Assembly (NCBI GenBank): GCA_011009095.1 | Contig: VTPC01000807.1 | Location: forward strand, 1-64,000 | From: Ignelater luminosus | Taxonomy: Eukaryota > Arthropoda > Insecta > Coleoptera > Elateridae | Reading direction: 5' to 3' | Length of the DNA: 64,000 nucleotides | Part shown: positions 1 to 12,103 of the stretch, in pieces | How the letters are laid out: every line of letters begins with the position of its first letter | Numbering within the stretch: the first letter of the stretch is position 1 | Notes under the pieces: model-generated | Database searches by the model: none | The model's input: the letters and a program-made list of their open reading frames with translations, nothing else | What the model was told of the DNA's origin: nothing | Made by a program: the position numbers and the translations under genes

Positions 1-849
1 GACTTACCGAAAAATTCTTGTCGACATCAGGTTTTGTTTGCTCCAGAACCAAAAATGACCTAATCAAAAGTAATTATGTGGTCTTCATTACCTGTCAAAT
101 TTGACATTTTTTGAAAAATGGACTTATTTGACCGAATTTTGAAAAAGTCATGAGAAAAAGATGTTTCCTTTGCAATTTTGTACCTGTATGCAAATTTTCA
201 AAAGCCTACCGCGATTTTCATATTTTGCCCTTTATTTCTCTTTTCCTTATTAGTGTGGACGTATTGTTAACAAAAGTTTTTGTAAATGTTTATTTGGAAG
301 ATGCGATAAGATATGCAATGCAGGCTCTGATTACAAATTGGATTTATGTGTTTATCTGTGTAAATGAGATGAACTTTGCACCAAGTGTGCTACTTTACCA
401 AAGCACCATTTTTATTTTTTACTTAAGAATAAGGAAAAGAAGATTATTTAGAACGTAAGATTAGTATTGTGCAAAATGTATCTAATCAATAAGTGTTTTG
501 AATTAGATTGGATCGGCTTTTATTGTTTAACAAATAAGGAAAAGTGAAATAAAGGGTAAAATATGAAAATCGTGTCAGGCTTTTGAAAATTAGCATACGG
601 AAAGCAAGTTTCAAAGGAAACATTTCTTTCTTATGACTTTTTTCAAAATTTGATCAAATAAGTCCATTTTTCGAATACTTTTTCTAAAAATGTCAAATTT
701 GACAGGTAATGGCGACTACATGATTACTTTTGATTAGGTCATTTTTGGTTCTGGAGCAAGTAAAACCTGATGCCGGAAACAAACTTTCCAAAAGTCAGTC
801 AATAAAGATTTTTCCCATATGGTGCAGACTTTTTGGCGGACACTGTGTA
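1..849. mobile_element. Foldback DNA element, left end cut off by window edge
   Basis: Bases ~1-255 are repeated in inverted orientation at ~528-785. For example CCTAATCAAAAGTAAT at ~58 faces ATTACTTTTGATTAGG at ~723, and the TGTCAAATTTGACA-type segments also pair. About 270 bases lie between the arms. The right arm runs on to GCGGACACTGTGTA, which ends at 849 and resembles the CACTGTA-type termini of other elements here. The matching left terminus should lie some 60-70 bases before the window. Open frames inside (for example 150-458) run through the arm and the spacer and show no protein signature. This is a non-autonomous DNA element, probably of the Tc1/mariner type. Confidence 0.7.
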
Positions 850-3300
850 AGTAGTACGGGTCATATTTTATCGCACATTAGAAACGGAAATAAAAATTCG
901 TCAAAAGGCAAATTTTTGAAAATCTGTTTCCGTCGAACCAATGCAAATTTAAAAAAACCAAAATATTCTTAATTCTTAAAATTACATAGTAATCTCAAAA
1001 AAGTTTGGTTGTAAATATAAAGATTTTTAAATTTCATTCTGTCTAGATTCATCTTTTAGAGTTTTGGCCGCTTTTTTCTGGTTTCCGACTACTGTGCGTC
1101 ACTATCTATATTCAGTCGGTCATCCACTCTCGCAGAAGTTGGGGCATACAAATCTCTGTTATAAAAACAAGAATTTGTTGTTCACAAGTTTATTTGATCA
1201 AAATTAAAAACTGTATAGTCGAAATATTACTTATAATAGAAGTGGACAATTATAGCTCAAGTCAGAGCTTTTAAGATTTGTCACTATAGAAAATATCGAT
1301 AAGATATCGCAGAACGTCTAGTTAAATCGTTTTCTACAATATATATACAAAAATTACCCGGTTTTAAATATCCATCTCTTCTTTGCAACGTAGGAAAATC
1401 TAATAAAAGGTTTGAAAAAAATAATTTTGTTAACATAAAAGAAGTCACGCTGGTGATGATACGAATAACCCTTGAATTTGTAACTGTAGATTAATAGGTA
1501 CATGTGAGTTCTATTTGTATCCGTATGAGAAGACTAAAGTTATTTAAAACTTTTAGAAACTAAATGGCACCAAATGCATCAGCAATGTCAGCAATGAAAT
1601 AAACTTAATGACGTCATTGGTAGATAAATAATGGGACTAGGTACATGTATGGTCATCTTCAGATGATACATTTGCATTTATCTACATTTTTGCAGCCTGT
1701 AATAAAATCAGGATTTTATGATTCCATAAAATTTGAACAAGAAACATTAAACAGCACTGGTTCTCTCATATACATATAACTTCAATTATTACATTGCCAA
1801 TTTCATATCTGTCCGTTGTTATGAAAATTAATTTTTTAACCAAAACGGCAATTAAATTTTGTGAAAAAACAAACATCCATTTTAAGAGTAATCAAAATCA
1901 AGTGAAACCATCAACCACATGTTCTTACCAAATAAGATGATATACAGGTCGACGACCGAAAGTCGTTCGTTCGGTGCTGTTGGAATGTATCTCTGGTTAA
2001 GGCTGTAGGACCACAAGAAAACTCGGAGAGAGCGTGTTTAAGTTTTACGAATCTTCACCTGTTATACAGAACCTCCGGGTCATTTGCACACTGATTATTT
2101 ATTAACCTAAACGGTTTAAACAGGCCTTTTTATACTTAAATACGAGACTACCAGTCTTGTATTTAATGTGAAATTATTTCGTTCCCTAAGAAGATTCTAA
2201 ATTTTCATTTGACAAATAAAGAAGAAGAATTTTACTATGAGATAGGACCATTAACAAGTCCCAGGAGGTCACCAGTACAAAGAAATAAGAATGAGAAGTG
2301 GTAAAGGACTGCGAAATGATTCCCACGAGACGTACGCTGAGATGCGTTTTTTTACAGATCAAATATTGGATATGAAAGATGGCGGGGACTAGAGTGTGTA
2401 TAGTTGTAGCAAATTTCTTTATCCCTCTAACCCTGTGGAATTATCAGTTTTTACGGTTCGCGCATTGCCTATTGATTTTATCTGAGCTTTAAACCGTCGC
2501 CAAGAAGTTTTGTATAAAAGGATGAAAGCGCATGTGGATGAGACAAAATAAAATAAAGTAATTTAATGATAGGTACCAGCATGTTGTAACGTCGAGATAA
2601 TAAATCAGCGGTTTCCATGCTGCTGCGCCCAACCTTACTTGCTCTTCGATCTGTTATTTTGCGTTTACATGTTTTACAAGTGATGATTTTCATTTTAATT
2701 TAATTTATAGTTTATCAGTAATACCGAGATTTATCAAATTATAGTAAGTGAAGCTGTTAGTGCTGTTTATCCCCACGAGGTGAATTATTTATCACATTAT
2801 TGAGTTATAGTATAGAATGCAGCATAAATTTTTGGTTAAATATTATTGACGCCTGAACCCGTCTCCTATTTCCACATCTTCCGTGCTCTCGCAAGGTTAC
2901 ATTTCCTTTCAGGGTGTCGTAGTCATCAATCAATCAAAGCGCAAGACTTGTTCCAGAATGTAACTTTCTATGTGGGGTCTTTCCAAAAAGGAATGTAGCA
3001 TTGGCTTGAATTTTTGAAATTGTTGGGTATTCTTACTGTGAATACGTTGAGAGTGTAAGTTTATTTGCAATAGCGTGCGTGGTTAGTTACAACCACCATA
3101 ATCCTGTCTGTTTTTCTCATTCGTGTTGATGAGAATTAATGTTCAGGAAACGTAATCTCGCTTCTTAGGTTTTTTGCAGACTTTGATGATTTATAAAAAG
3201 GACCTTAAAAAATTTAATAAGGCTTTCGATTTGGTGTATTCAGATAAAATATCAAACGTGACTTTATTTATGCTCTTCATCAAGAATCTACCATGATCCT
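850..3300. other. No gene seen
   Basis: AT-rich sequence. I see no protein motif, RNA gene or clear repeat. Short open frames such as the one on the minus strand at 2478-2693 have no recognisable content. Confidence 0.5.
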
Positions 3301-3369
3301 GATAATTGCTAATGTTTTCAGGTGGACTCGCATTCTACAACTTCGAAGTTCAATGTATCCGCTACTTAG

Positions 3370-4560
3370 GTGTTTTACTTGTCAGTTGTGAGGAAGCTAC
3401 GCAACAATAACTGGGTTCTTGTCATCGTCAAGAAAAGAAGACAAAAATCCAAACCTTCTCAATGTTCATATTTACAATCAAACGTTTTGACACCTTCCGA
3501 ATATGATGTTTTACGGAATAGTGACAAGAGTGCGAGGAAGTTTCGTTGCCCTGACTGGAACTGGTCACCCCGGTTGCCGGAAGCTCCCTTCATCACGCTT
3601 CAAGAGCATGCCGTCTCAGTATTTCCCCAGTTGTTGACGGAGGATGTTGCTATGGGAGAAAGACCAACGACTACAGTTGCCGCAAAACTGTAATGTCGTT
3701 ACTAAATTTGCGAAGTCTGTTTGCCTGTTCGTATTTTTTGTCAAATTTGTAAATTTTGACTTCAGATTTGGATTCTACATCAAAAACTAGAGACCACGTG
3801 ATATCTTAGTGTATTGATAACTCTTCGGGAACATGGTCAAAATGGCCGCCAAAATTTGAAAAAGTAACAAAACAGGAGTTCGTTGTGGTCATGCGTTGCA
3901 TTCCCAGATGTTTTTTTATCTTATTTCGCAAAGAAAACTCCGTCACTGCTATGTCCTGGTAACTGAATGTCCTTCGGCACCACAATACACTCAATGTTTC
4001 GACAATATACAAATCCTTGAAAGTGATTGGTCCTGCATTCTCCAACGTGCGTAATCCACCTCCACCTGACGATGACACATATTTCTTTCTGACACTCTTT
4101 ACACCACGAAGGGACGTTGCGTCTGTCTGTCTTTAAGCTGGCGCTTCATATCCGTCATCTTTCATCCAGCATTCATCACCACAACTCGGACTAGATCGCT
4201 ATCCTGTCCGGAGAATGGAAATTGAGGTCTCCGGTTTGCAAGCTACCTTGTCGGTCACATGAAACGGATGCTATCAACGTCCGAAGAGGAATGTCGCCTA
4301 CAGCCGGCGAGTCCAGTTGCCACGCTCTCCTACAGTTCTGAGAAAAGAACGCTTTGGAGCAAAACCATTATTGCCGCCGCCGATTACACCCAACATTAGT
4401 GAACTGCACTGTCTTAGACTTAAAACTCGATCTGTTTACTGTCAATATCACTGACGAGGGTTTTCTTCGTGTCATCTGCTTGGTGCGGGTCTTCCATCAT
4501 CAATCCACTATCCAGTACCAAATCTACTATACGTCTTTCGATTTATCGACCATATCATAT
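3370..4560 (-). pseudogene. Family X, most diverged copy (coding-like repeat)
   Basis: This GC-richer block resembles the family X copy at 14.3-15.9 kb in three places. On the minus strand, GGGGLRTLENAG (within 3806-4078) parallels CGDNLRTMENAK of the other copy. A GGCAACTGT...TGGTCTTT stretch and a CCAGTTCCAGTC stretch near 3560-3690 recur in the 14.5-kb copy. The plus-strand text around 4300-4340 (CACGCTCTCCT preceded by a CAGCCG-rich stretch) recurs at ~15180-15220. The reading frame is broken by stops and shifts between these pieces. I do not recognise the protein. It may be a decayed member of a lineage-specific gene family or the coding part of an unidentified transposon. Confidence 0.35.
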
Positions 4561-5878
4561 TCAAAATCTTCATACTTGGTGACTGATGAGAAGATGAACG
4601 CCTAAACTTTTATTTGCGAGCTTGCTTGCCATTTTTTGGTTCAATAATAGTTTAGAACTCTCGACAAGATTTTAGTACCCTTGTCGAAATTTTAGGTCAA
4701 ACTCCACGCTCTTTCCAACGGTCTTTGCTGCATTTGTTCAAAAATTCTTAGGCGATTCCAATTTTCTATGACATTTAGCACAGAACTGGTCTCTAAAACT
4801 CGCCAATTGAATCACCGATTGGATTCATACGGTTGACATGGGAAATGAGTCTTGTAGTACTGTACGAATTTCGGTTTGTAGGGCCAAATAGAGTATGGAT
4901 TATCGGATTATAGTTCTGAATTCAGGCGTTTGCTGACTAGCTTTCATGGTTCAAGCATCTACGGTTTTACTTACCACAGCTAAGAATTCTTCAATCTGAC
5001 TTACTTATCTATCAAAAACTAAACTCTGAGTCGTTTAGAGATGAATTTCAAGCTTTTGTTTGGTCATTAGCTGATTTCATTTGAGAAAAAATTTTACTCA
5101 TTGGAACAATTGAATTTTGGTAGGTTTTCTCCAAAACGCTTACCGTTATGGTCAAGGAAAACCGGTAAGCGTAGGCGTAGGATTCTATAAGATAGTCCCC
5201 CTTTTTCTGAAAAGTAAAGTGTTGGAACTTTGGTTGTTAGATCAATGCAATACCAACATTTGCTAATCAGGAAACCTGCAGCAAAACTAAACCTAGACGA
5301 GTCAACTGCAACTGCTTCATGTTCTTAATATTTTTGTACCTACCAAGTGCCCCTGTCACAAGAAGCCTCCGTATTCCACTTTTGGAAGACATGTCGAGAT
5401 GTCATCGTTTCGCAGCGAAAGCTCCTCCAATCTTACCTCAAACTTCGGAAAACTCAAACACATTTTCACTGATATGGTATTAATGTCTTCCCTTCCCTTC
5501 TCGTTCCCTGTCCTTTAACTCATGATTTTACTTTTTAGGTATTGTCACTAGAAAAAGTTAAGTGGAATAAGATCAGGTGACCTGGAATGTTCTCAAATAA
5601 TAAGAACCGATTACTCACCAGCTATCAACTTTCAGGATATGTAAGGGCCTTTGGTGTTTTCTTGTAAATTCTTAAAGCATCAGTAAGGAGACTTTTGCTT
5701 ATTACATCAAAAAGTTTTTACAAATGTCTCAGTGAAATTCTGTCTAATTATGAAATCATTTTCAGATTGTGGCACTTCCCCCCACCCCCAATCAACGAAA
5801 ACCAGCAGATTGCTTAATTGAAGAAAGATAGTCCTCCATAGGAAATTAACAACTTTAAGCATTCAGGAAAGCTTATTT
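4561..5878. other. No gene seen
   Basis: AT-rich sequence with no motif I recognise. The stretch ends at the TA target site of the foldback element that follows. Confidence 0.5.
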
Positions 5879-6879
5879 TATACAGTGTATCCAAGATAAG
5901 GATACACAGCATGGGGATCTTGGAAACGGTAAGAGATACAGAAACGGTTAAATGGGATGAAAGTTGGCTATTTATAGGAACTTTTTGTTGGCGTTTGCAA
6001 AATTTAGATATCTTGGATAGTTTCAGAGATATTTAAAAAAAAGTATATTTCTCGATTTTCGTTATTATTTTTTCTTTCCTTTATTTGAAGAGTTATTAGA
6101 AAACTAAAACCATTTTTCCATTGCCACTTTTTGTTCTCTATTAAAATACGTTAATAAAATTCTTGTACAACGTTTCGGTTTCGAGTAACGATCATCAACC
6201 TCATTTTTTTAAATAGGCGGAAAAACAATTGAAAATTGTTTTGGATAGCTCTTGCTGTCACGATTCTAATGATGTAAACATGATAGGGTTATTTTGGTTT
6301 TGATTTTTTTTGTGTTGAACGCTGCTGTGACCAACTGTAATAATTGCTGTTCAACTTCAAAATTTTGGTTTGAGCACATGATTCTTGACATAACCCCAGA
6401 GGAAAGAAATCTAATGGTGTTAGATTAGGTGATCGTGAAGACCAGGGTACTGCATAAGAAATCAAGATAACCCTATCATGTTTACAGCATTAGAATCGCG
6501 ACAACAAGAGCTCTTCAAAACAATTTTCAATTGTTTTTCCGGCTATTTAAATAAATGCGGTTGATGATGGTTACTCGAAATCGAAACGTTGTACAGGAAT
6601 TTTGTTAGGGTATTTTAATAGAGAACAAAAAGTGGTAATGGAAAAGTGGTTTTAGTTTTCCCATATTTCTCCAAATAAAAGAAAGAAAAAATAATAACAA
6701 AAATCGAGAAATCTACTTTTTTTAAATATCTCTGAAATTATCCACGATATCTGGATTTTGCAAACACCAACAAAAAGGTCCTATAAATAGCCAATTTTCA
6801 TCCCATTTAACCGATCCTGTATCTCTTACCGTTTCCAAGATTCCCATGCTGTGCATCTTTATCTTGGACACACTGTATA
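5879..6879. mobile_element. 1-kb foldback transposon with ~410-bp terminal inverted repeats
   Basis: The element starts TACAGTGTATCC at 5881 and ends GGACACACTGTA at 6877. It is flanked by TA at 5879-5880 and 6878-6879, the target duplication typical of the IS630/Tc1/mariner superfamily. The left arm (5881-~6296) pairs with the right arm (~6467-6877) almost throughout. One matched pair is CATGATAGGGTTAT at the inner end of the left arm against AACCCTATCATG in the right arm. The ~170-base centre holds a transposase scrap, annotated separately. The arms are far longer than the ~30-bp repeats of a simple mariner. The arms differ at scattered sites, so the insertion is old. Confidence 0.88.
6361..6447 (-). 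pseudogene. Transposase scrap inside the foldback element
   Basis: On the minus strand, 6447 to 6361 reads WSSRSPNLTPLDFF. After a one-base shift it continues as LWGYVKNHVLKPK. This matches the 'SPDLTPLDFFLWG' region around the third catalytic aspartate of Tc1/mariner-superfamily (DDE) transposases. The Asp in PLD is retained. The remnant is under 30 residues, is frameshifted, and has lost the other two catalytic acids. It identifies the foldback as a deletion derivative of a Tc1/mariner-type element whose internal gene was replaced by expanded inverted repeats. Confidence 0.75.
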
Positions 6880-8491
6880 CTAGTTATGTAAAATAAAATA
6901 AATGAGTTACCTCACCCTTCACTTCATAAAATGTAATTCATATTCTTGTTCTTAACTATTTAGGAATTTTATTAATTTTAATTTACAAGCAACGTTACAT
7001 TATTAGATTTTACTAAATAAGCTTTCAATATTTGATCACGACTTTTAAAGTTCATTTGAAAATTAATAATTTTTTTAATAGCAATACTAATTAGATTTCG
7101 ATAACAACGAAGGTTTCTCTTACGTCACGTTTATAAATCTCGATGCAATTTTAAATTTTACTACTTTCCACCGCACTCGTAATGAAAATAAAGTATTTCT
7201 GCATCAGTAATTTTATTACGGTAAGGATAATTAAAAAGAGAACTAACTCAATTTCCCGAATAGTCCTGTTGTTATATTAAAAGGTGGCAGTACTGAATCT
7301 GGTATTGCTTCAAATGCGACCGAAGGGAGCTATAAAACTGGTAAATCCGTAATTTGTAGCACTTTCAGATACTGATAGGCCCGGAAAAGTATCCGGGTAT
7401 CGGATAACGTTACTGAATTGTGAATTATCAACTTTTCCACATTATCCTTATATTTATGATAAGAAGTTGGACAGTGGGATTCCGTTTATTTCTACTTTTT
7501 TTTCTTTATTTTATTATTTCATTTTATTTTATTCTCTTCCTGTATCTAAACACATCTCGAGAATCCTTAAAAAACGCGAATGTAGGTAATAAACGAAAAT
7601 CTATTTTTTGATAAATAAAATTCGATCAGATTTTTATTAGCTATTTCGACTTATGCAAATCTAATACTTAGATTACCTTTCGCCAGAGGTATAAATTCGG
7701 GTCGAAACATATTTCTTGAAGAAATCCCATTGGGTAAACTATCTCGTTCACTGTAAAGAAAATGGAACTTCCCACTGCATTAATAATTTCTCTTCATGTT
7801 AGTTGTACGTTTTAGAGATATACTGGGTGTTTGAAAATACGTATCACTACTTGAAAGAGTGTAGTACACGTCATAATAATAAAAGTTTCTGGCCGAAATA
7901 ATGAAGTTTAGAAAACATTCAATTTATAAAAACTGTAAAAAAGTTCAAGGCTAAACACTCAGTCTTTATCACCATTAGTGAAGGACAGTTGGCCACGATA
8001 TGATCTTGTTATGTTATCCACAATTCCGCACCATCTTCGTCCGATAGCAAAACACTGGAAAGAACATTATACTGTAATTACACGATGAATCAACAAAAAG
8101 TGCACAAGTGCACTCAAATTCGTGTCAAACTTTCACACTTAACTGACTGAACATCAGAAAACTAGTCTTTGTTACCCCTCGCGAGTTCGCAAAATGTGGT
8201 AGTTAGAAAGCGACATTAATTGAATTCGAGAAAACCAACTATTCAAGAAAGAAAAGTTCTACAATAAATAAATCAGAATTAAGTTTTCGGGAAGGAAAAT
8301 GCCGACTTCAAGATATAAGATGTCTGAACCAAATAAAACAATTTTCCACTGAAAAAAATAAACATCAACTCTTACACCAAAGAAAAAGGAAAAATGTCAA
8401 AAGAATTCTAGAAGAAAAATGAATCAAGCAATCAAACTTATAATAACAAAGAAATTGCAGTTCGGCAAGGTTTGACGTTTTCAGGACTTAC
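6880..8491. other. No gene seen; one possible element end at 7819
   Basis: AT-rich sequence. TACTGGGTGTTTGAAAATA near 7819 resembles the TACAGGGTGTTT end of small elements elsewhere in the window, but no matching opposite end was found. Short open frames (for example 7420-7611) are low-complexity hydrophobic runs. Confidence 0.4.
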
Positions 8492-8579
8492 CCGGCCTGA
8501 ATGGAATAAACTCGATGCGACCCAGGGAAAATTTGGCAACATTCTTGGTCGATGCAAAAATAGTTCCGAATGACACAAG
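8492..8579 (-). CDS. Candidate internal exon, unidentified
   Basis: On the minus strand, an acceptor-like CATTATCAG is followed by 88 bases open in one frame. These encode a peptide beginning LVSFGTIFASTKNVAKF and continuing SLGRIEFIPFRPG. A consensus donor GTAAGTCC follows directly (complement of ~8484-8491). GC content is visibly higher than in the surroundings. The polypyrimidine tract is weak and the peptide matches nothing I know. A second donor-like GTAAGAAG lies further 5' on the same strand (near 8840), after a frame reading PPDRQKRLRKSIERFT. Together they could belong to one minus-strand gene. Chance is also possible for an 88-base frame. Confidence 0.25.
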
Positions 8580-9146
8580 CTGATAATGATATTTTTTTCA
8601 TTGAATGAAACCACAACGGATTTGTCTTGTAGAAATCTTATCTACCGCCAAAACAATTTCCAGAAATACGTTCGAACTGTAAAGTTTGATAACGTGTTTT
8701 GTCGTTATACAAACCAATTTGGAAATTCAGCCTCTTGATCTAAGACATAACCTCTAGTTCGTTATGTGTCTCTCCACATTCAAAAGCGAGTGAAAAGGGA
8801 AGTGCAATGTTTGATAAAAGATAAAAACTGGCTTCTTACCGTGAATCTTTCTATGCTCTTTCTGAGCCTCTTCTGCCGGTCAGGTGGTGGAACTTGGTGA
8901 GTAGACGTTCAGCGTTTGTATGTTGCTAGATTTTGGTGGTCGCCCTTTTCTCTACTTGCAGCTAGGCATGTTTCATACATCTCTGTGTGTTGTTTGTTGC
9001 CGGCTGTCGTAGCGTACTGACTAACATACGACAGTGTTCGTCGACATGGTTGGTGGTGGAGATGATGGAGTTAGAGCTGCATCATAGGGGCCTATAGTGT
9101 TGAACGCTAGCGTCCACAACAGGAAGAATAAATACGTATGGTTCGA
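8580..9146. other. GC-richer stretch, unassigned
   Basis: The sequence from ~8840 to 9130 is less AT-rich than its surroundings and contains a donor-like GTAAGAAG on the minus strand. It has no frame I recognise. It could be a 5' exon region of a minus-strand transcript or an unidentified repeat. Confidence 0.25.
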
Positions 9147-9430
9147 TATACAGGGTGAGTTTTTTCCGATGTTTAGAATGGGGATCTCGAAAACTAGCGA
9201 AGATAGAGAGACTATTAAATGGGGAAAGAATTGCAGTTTTACGAGCTTAATTTAATGAGCTTTTTGTTTTTTAGCAAATATCTAGTAAGCCGTAAACTTT
9301 TTTGAAAAAACAAAACCATAAGTAAATTGGTCGCCAAAATAGCCAAATTTCTTCTAATTTAACCGACTTCGTATCTCTTACAATTTCCGTGATTTCAATA
9401 GTGAGCATCGAAATGTGGACACACGGTATA
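9147..9430. mobile_element. Short inverted-repeat element (MITE) related to the 5.9-kb foldback
   Basis: It runs from TACAGGGTGAG at 9149 to ACACGGTA at 9428, with TA on each side (9147-9148 and 9429-9430). The outer ~100 bases of each end are diverged inverted copies of each other. The ends carry the same internal text as the 5879-6879 foldback, such as GGGGATCTCGAAAAC against GGGGATCTTGGAAAC, followed by a run resembling AAGAGATACAGAAACGGTT. It therefore looks like a 280-bp deletion derivative of the same family. It has no coding sequence. Confidence 0.72.
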
Positions 9431-9535
9431 CAAGTTCTCAGTAATTGTTGAAATTATACAAAACAGAAGAAAATGTGAAAAGTAAATTACTATTCGAATG
9501 TTTTAATACTAAAGAAAAACACACTTTTTACTATT

Positions 9536-10457
9536 TCAGTAATCAGTGTTGCCACCTCTAGTTCTAATACAAGCTTCAATTCGACGGGGCATGCTCCTAG
9601 TTAAGTGTCAACTTCTTCTTGGGGTAGGTTTGCCCATTCTTCCAGAGCGGAGTGAATGAGCTGTTCCGTATTCGCTGGATTATTCATACGAGCTCTAATC
9701 TTTCTTTTAATCATATCCCACGAATGTTCACTTGGGTTAAGATCAGGCGAGCAGGCAGGCCACTCCAAAACAGTGATAGCTTCTGTTTCCAAAAAAAACT
9801 GTGGCAGCTCTGCTAGTATGCGGCGGTGCATTATCATGCATAAAGATGAAATCTTCGCCAATTCCAACTCTCCACAATCCAACTACGGGTTCTAGCACCA
9901 AATCAACATACCTGCGTCCAGTTAAACTTTGCCGTATAGGAATAAGAGGAATTTTTTCTCCCATCTTAATGCCCTCTCCGAACATTACAGTTCCTCCTTG
10001 ATTAAAACGGATCTGGCAGTTTGGAGTCTAGTTTGTCTGCCTCGACCTCTTAGAACTCAAATTCGGCGGTGGTCTGATCTAAAACCGATTCTGGTTTTAT
10101 TCGAAGAAAGGACGTTTTGTCAATCAAGATCAAGACACCAACTTTGCCGGCTACGTTCTTTCGTACTGTTTCGACTGAAACTCTGACACATGTAGCTTCC
10201 AAGAGTTGTCTTTGAAGCTCTGGATGCGAAATGGTTGCATTTTTTCTAGCAATCTGAGATAAAAAACGGTCCTGTCTGACGGTAGTTGCCCTTCGAGGAC
10301 TTTGTCTCTGTCTGTTCTTGAGTGTTTCCAGTACCATGCAAATGTTTTTGACACTCTGAGAGACGCCTAACGTTAGTCGATTTGTCTTTGTGGCATTCCC
10401 TGCTCAACATTAGCAATAACTTCCCTTTTGCACATCTGACAATTCTACGTAGGGCAT
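9536..10457 (-). pseudogene. Tc1-like transposase pseudogene
   Basis: Minus-strand fragments in family order span about 920 bases, close to a full-length Tc1-type transposase. The start reads MPYVELSDVQKGK. A helix-turn-helix region follows with LGVSQSV and RRATTVRQDRFL (about 10400-10270), then ISHPELQRQLLE. The catalytic region has FIFMHDNAPPHTSRAA (about 9850) and WPACSPDLNPSEHSWDMIKR (about 9760-9700). The C-terminus is MPRRIEACIRTRGGNTDY, ending at 9536. The frame is broken at least four times: near 10420 and 10370, between the two catalytic blocks, and by a one-base loss near 9601. Aspartates of two catalytic blocks survive; the third catalytic residue is E in NPSEHSW. The terminal inverted repeats could not be located. 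The gene is inactive. Confidence 0.88.
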
Positions 10458-11629
10458 CTCACCTCTTTTTAATACAAATTCTACTTATCTCAGTCGCTTC
10501 GATTTTACAAGCAAATGTCGATTTTTCAATGTGAGCATTTAAAACTGTTTTATTGGATATGTTTATTTTCAACAAGAACGTATTATCTCTTACTGGTATG
10601 CCTATTTTTTTAATAAAAAATTTTCGAGAGAAAAAAAGTGACTCCATATAAGTTTGGGTGTGTGTATTGGCGATGATGGGGTCATGGAGAAAAAAGTTTA
10701 TGTTGCGAAAATGGAGTTGGTGGATACAAATGACTTTTCAGAACCACACCTCTGCACATTCACTGTGTACTGGAGTTCGGTAACGGGTAGTAGCAGCAAA
10801 CGCTGGCAGTAGTTAGAAACTTAGGTTAGTCCCGGGAACGTTTCGGAAAGTGGACATCTAAGGAAGTATACACCTGACGTTGATAGTGCCACCTCTCATC
10901 AGTGTAAACAGGTATGTCAGGCAGCCCACTGGAAGGTGGACTTACTGAACCCGGGTAGTGCCTACTTTTTCCCTCCAGGCAGAACGTAGGGTGAACACGG
11001 GTAAACCACGGAAAAGAGTGATCAATCGGCGATCCTGAAACTGAAAACCTTCTGCATATAAGAGCAACAACAGTTGCAATCTTTAATTTATGATTGTTCC
11101 CTTGGCAAAAACCACAGTAAAAGAACTTATAAGAGAGATAAGAAGAGTAGTCAATCGAACAGCTAACTGGATTGAAATCAATTAGTTTTGAACAGTTTCT
11201 TGAAAGGTAGTGGTCCATGTAGCTTTAAGATTCGTACGCATGCATTTCTATTTGCCAGGTCAAAAATTGGACGTTTTTAACAGCAAACAAAACCTTCAAG
11301 CGTAGCAGTGGTAAACGATAGGGTGTCATTTCATTGGAAAACTTTTCTTGAGTAATTTTGGCAACAAACCTTTGTCAACATATCGCTGATTATTAAGAAT
11401 GCAGTACTTAGTAAACGAAATTTTAAATAGCAGTTTACGGCACATTATACCATAATTATAGAATTAAAGAAAAATGTGAACTACTTGGGAAATAAATAGT
11501 ACTTACGAAAAGTGTTAAAAATGGTTGCCATGAAGAGAAACACGTACCATTTTCAAGACACAACAGGTGTGGGCAAACTTGGCCCTCCAAGGTTCACTTG
11601 GCATAAAGCCAAATTTAAGAGCAAAAGCT
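10458..11629. other. No gene seen
   Basis: A GC-richer patch at ~10830-11020 is open on the minus strand (10826-11218) but contains no motif I recognise. The rest is AT-rich. Confidence 0.4.
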
Positions 11630-12103
11630 AACTTTAGAGCAAGAATTTAATTTTGTCGTTATACGAGCCATATGCTCCCTGGTGCCCACTACTGAAATAC
11701 AGAAGGTAGAAGTTCAACATAATATTGCTTTTGCTTGTATTAAAAGTTAAAACACTGCAGAATCTGGCAGACTCTTTAGGAATTAACCTCCCCTTCGGTC
11801 CTAAGATGGTGAATTTGTAGTGGCCGACGACGCTCAAATGACCCCGCGCCAAAACGTCCTGGCACAGTGAGTTTCCATTCGTTGCGGCGAGACTAGTCAA
11901 GGTCTGGCAAAGTGCAGTGTCGGACATCAGGACGAGGCATTGACAGGCATACTAGTAGAATAGTAATGGTTTTACCCCAAGATATTTCCATCGCAGATCT
12001 CCAAGAGAGTGTGACAGCTGGATTCGCGGCTGTAGGCGAAAATCCGCTCCATGATATCATCGTTCAACCAAATCGTCCTGGTGGATCTTCAGACGCAAAA
12101 TAG
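11630..12103 (+). other. Unidentified coding-like patch
   Basis: Base composition rises here relative to the flanks. A plus-strand frame at 11912-12103 carries MVLPQDISIADLQESV and then GENPLHDIIVQPNRPGG before a stop. It has no low-complexity bias. A short plus-strand frame upstream (from 11820, with TPRQNVLAQ) is in another phase. The minus strand is also open at 11634-11927. I do not recognise any of these as a known protein. The patch may be an exon or a decayed repeat. Confidence 0.2.

Noticed and set aside
150-458. 102-codon open frame on the plus strand
   Set aside because: It crosses from the left arm of a foldback element into its spacer and has no recognisable motif.
3370-3693. 107-codon plus-strand open frame as an independent gene
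   Set aside because: The region fits better as a diverged minus-oriented family X copy, and the frame starts with a non-ATG codon in AT-rich text.
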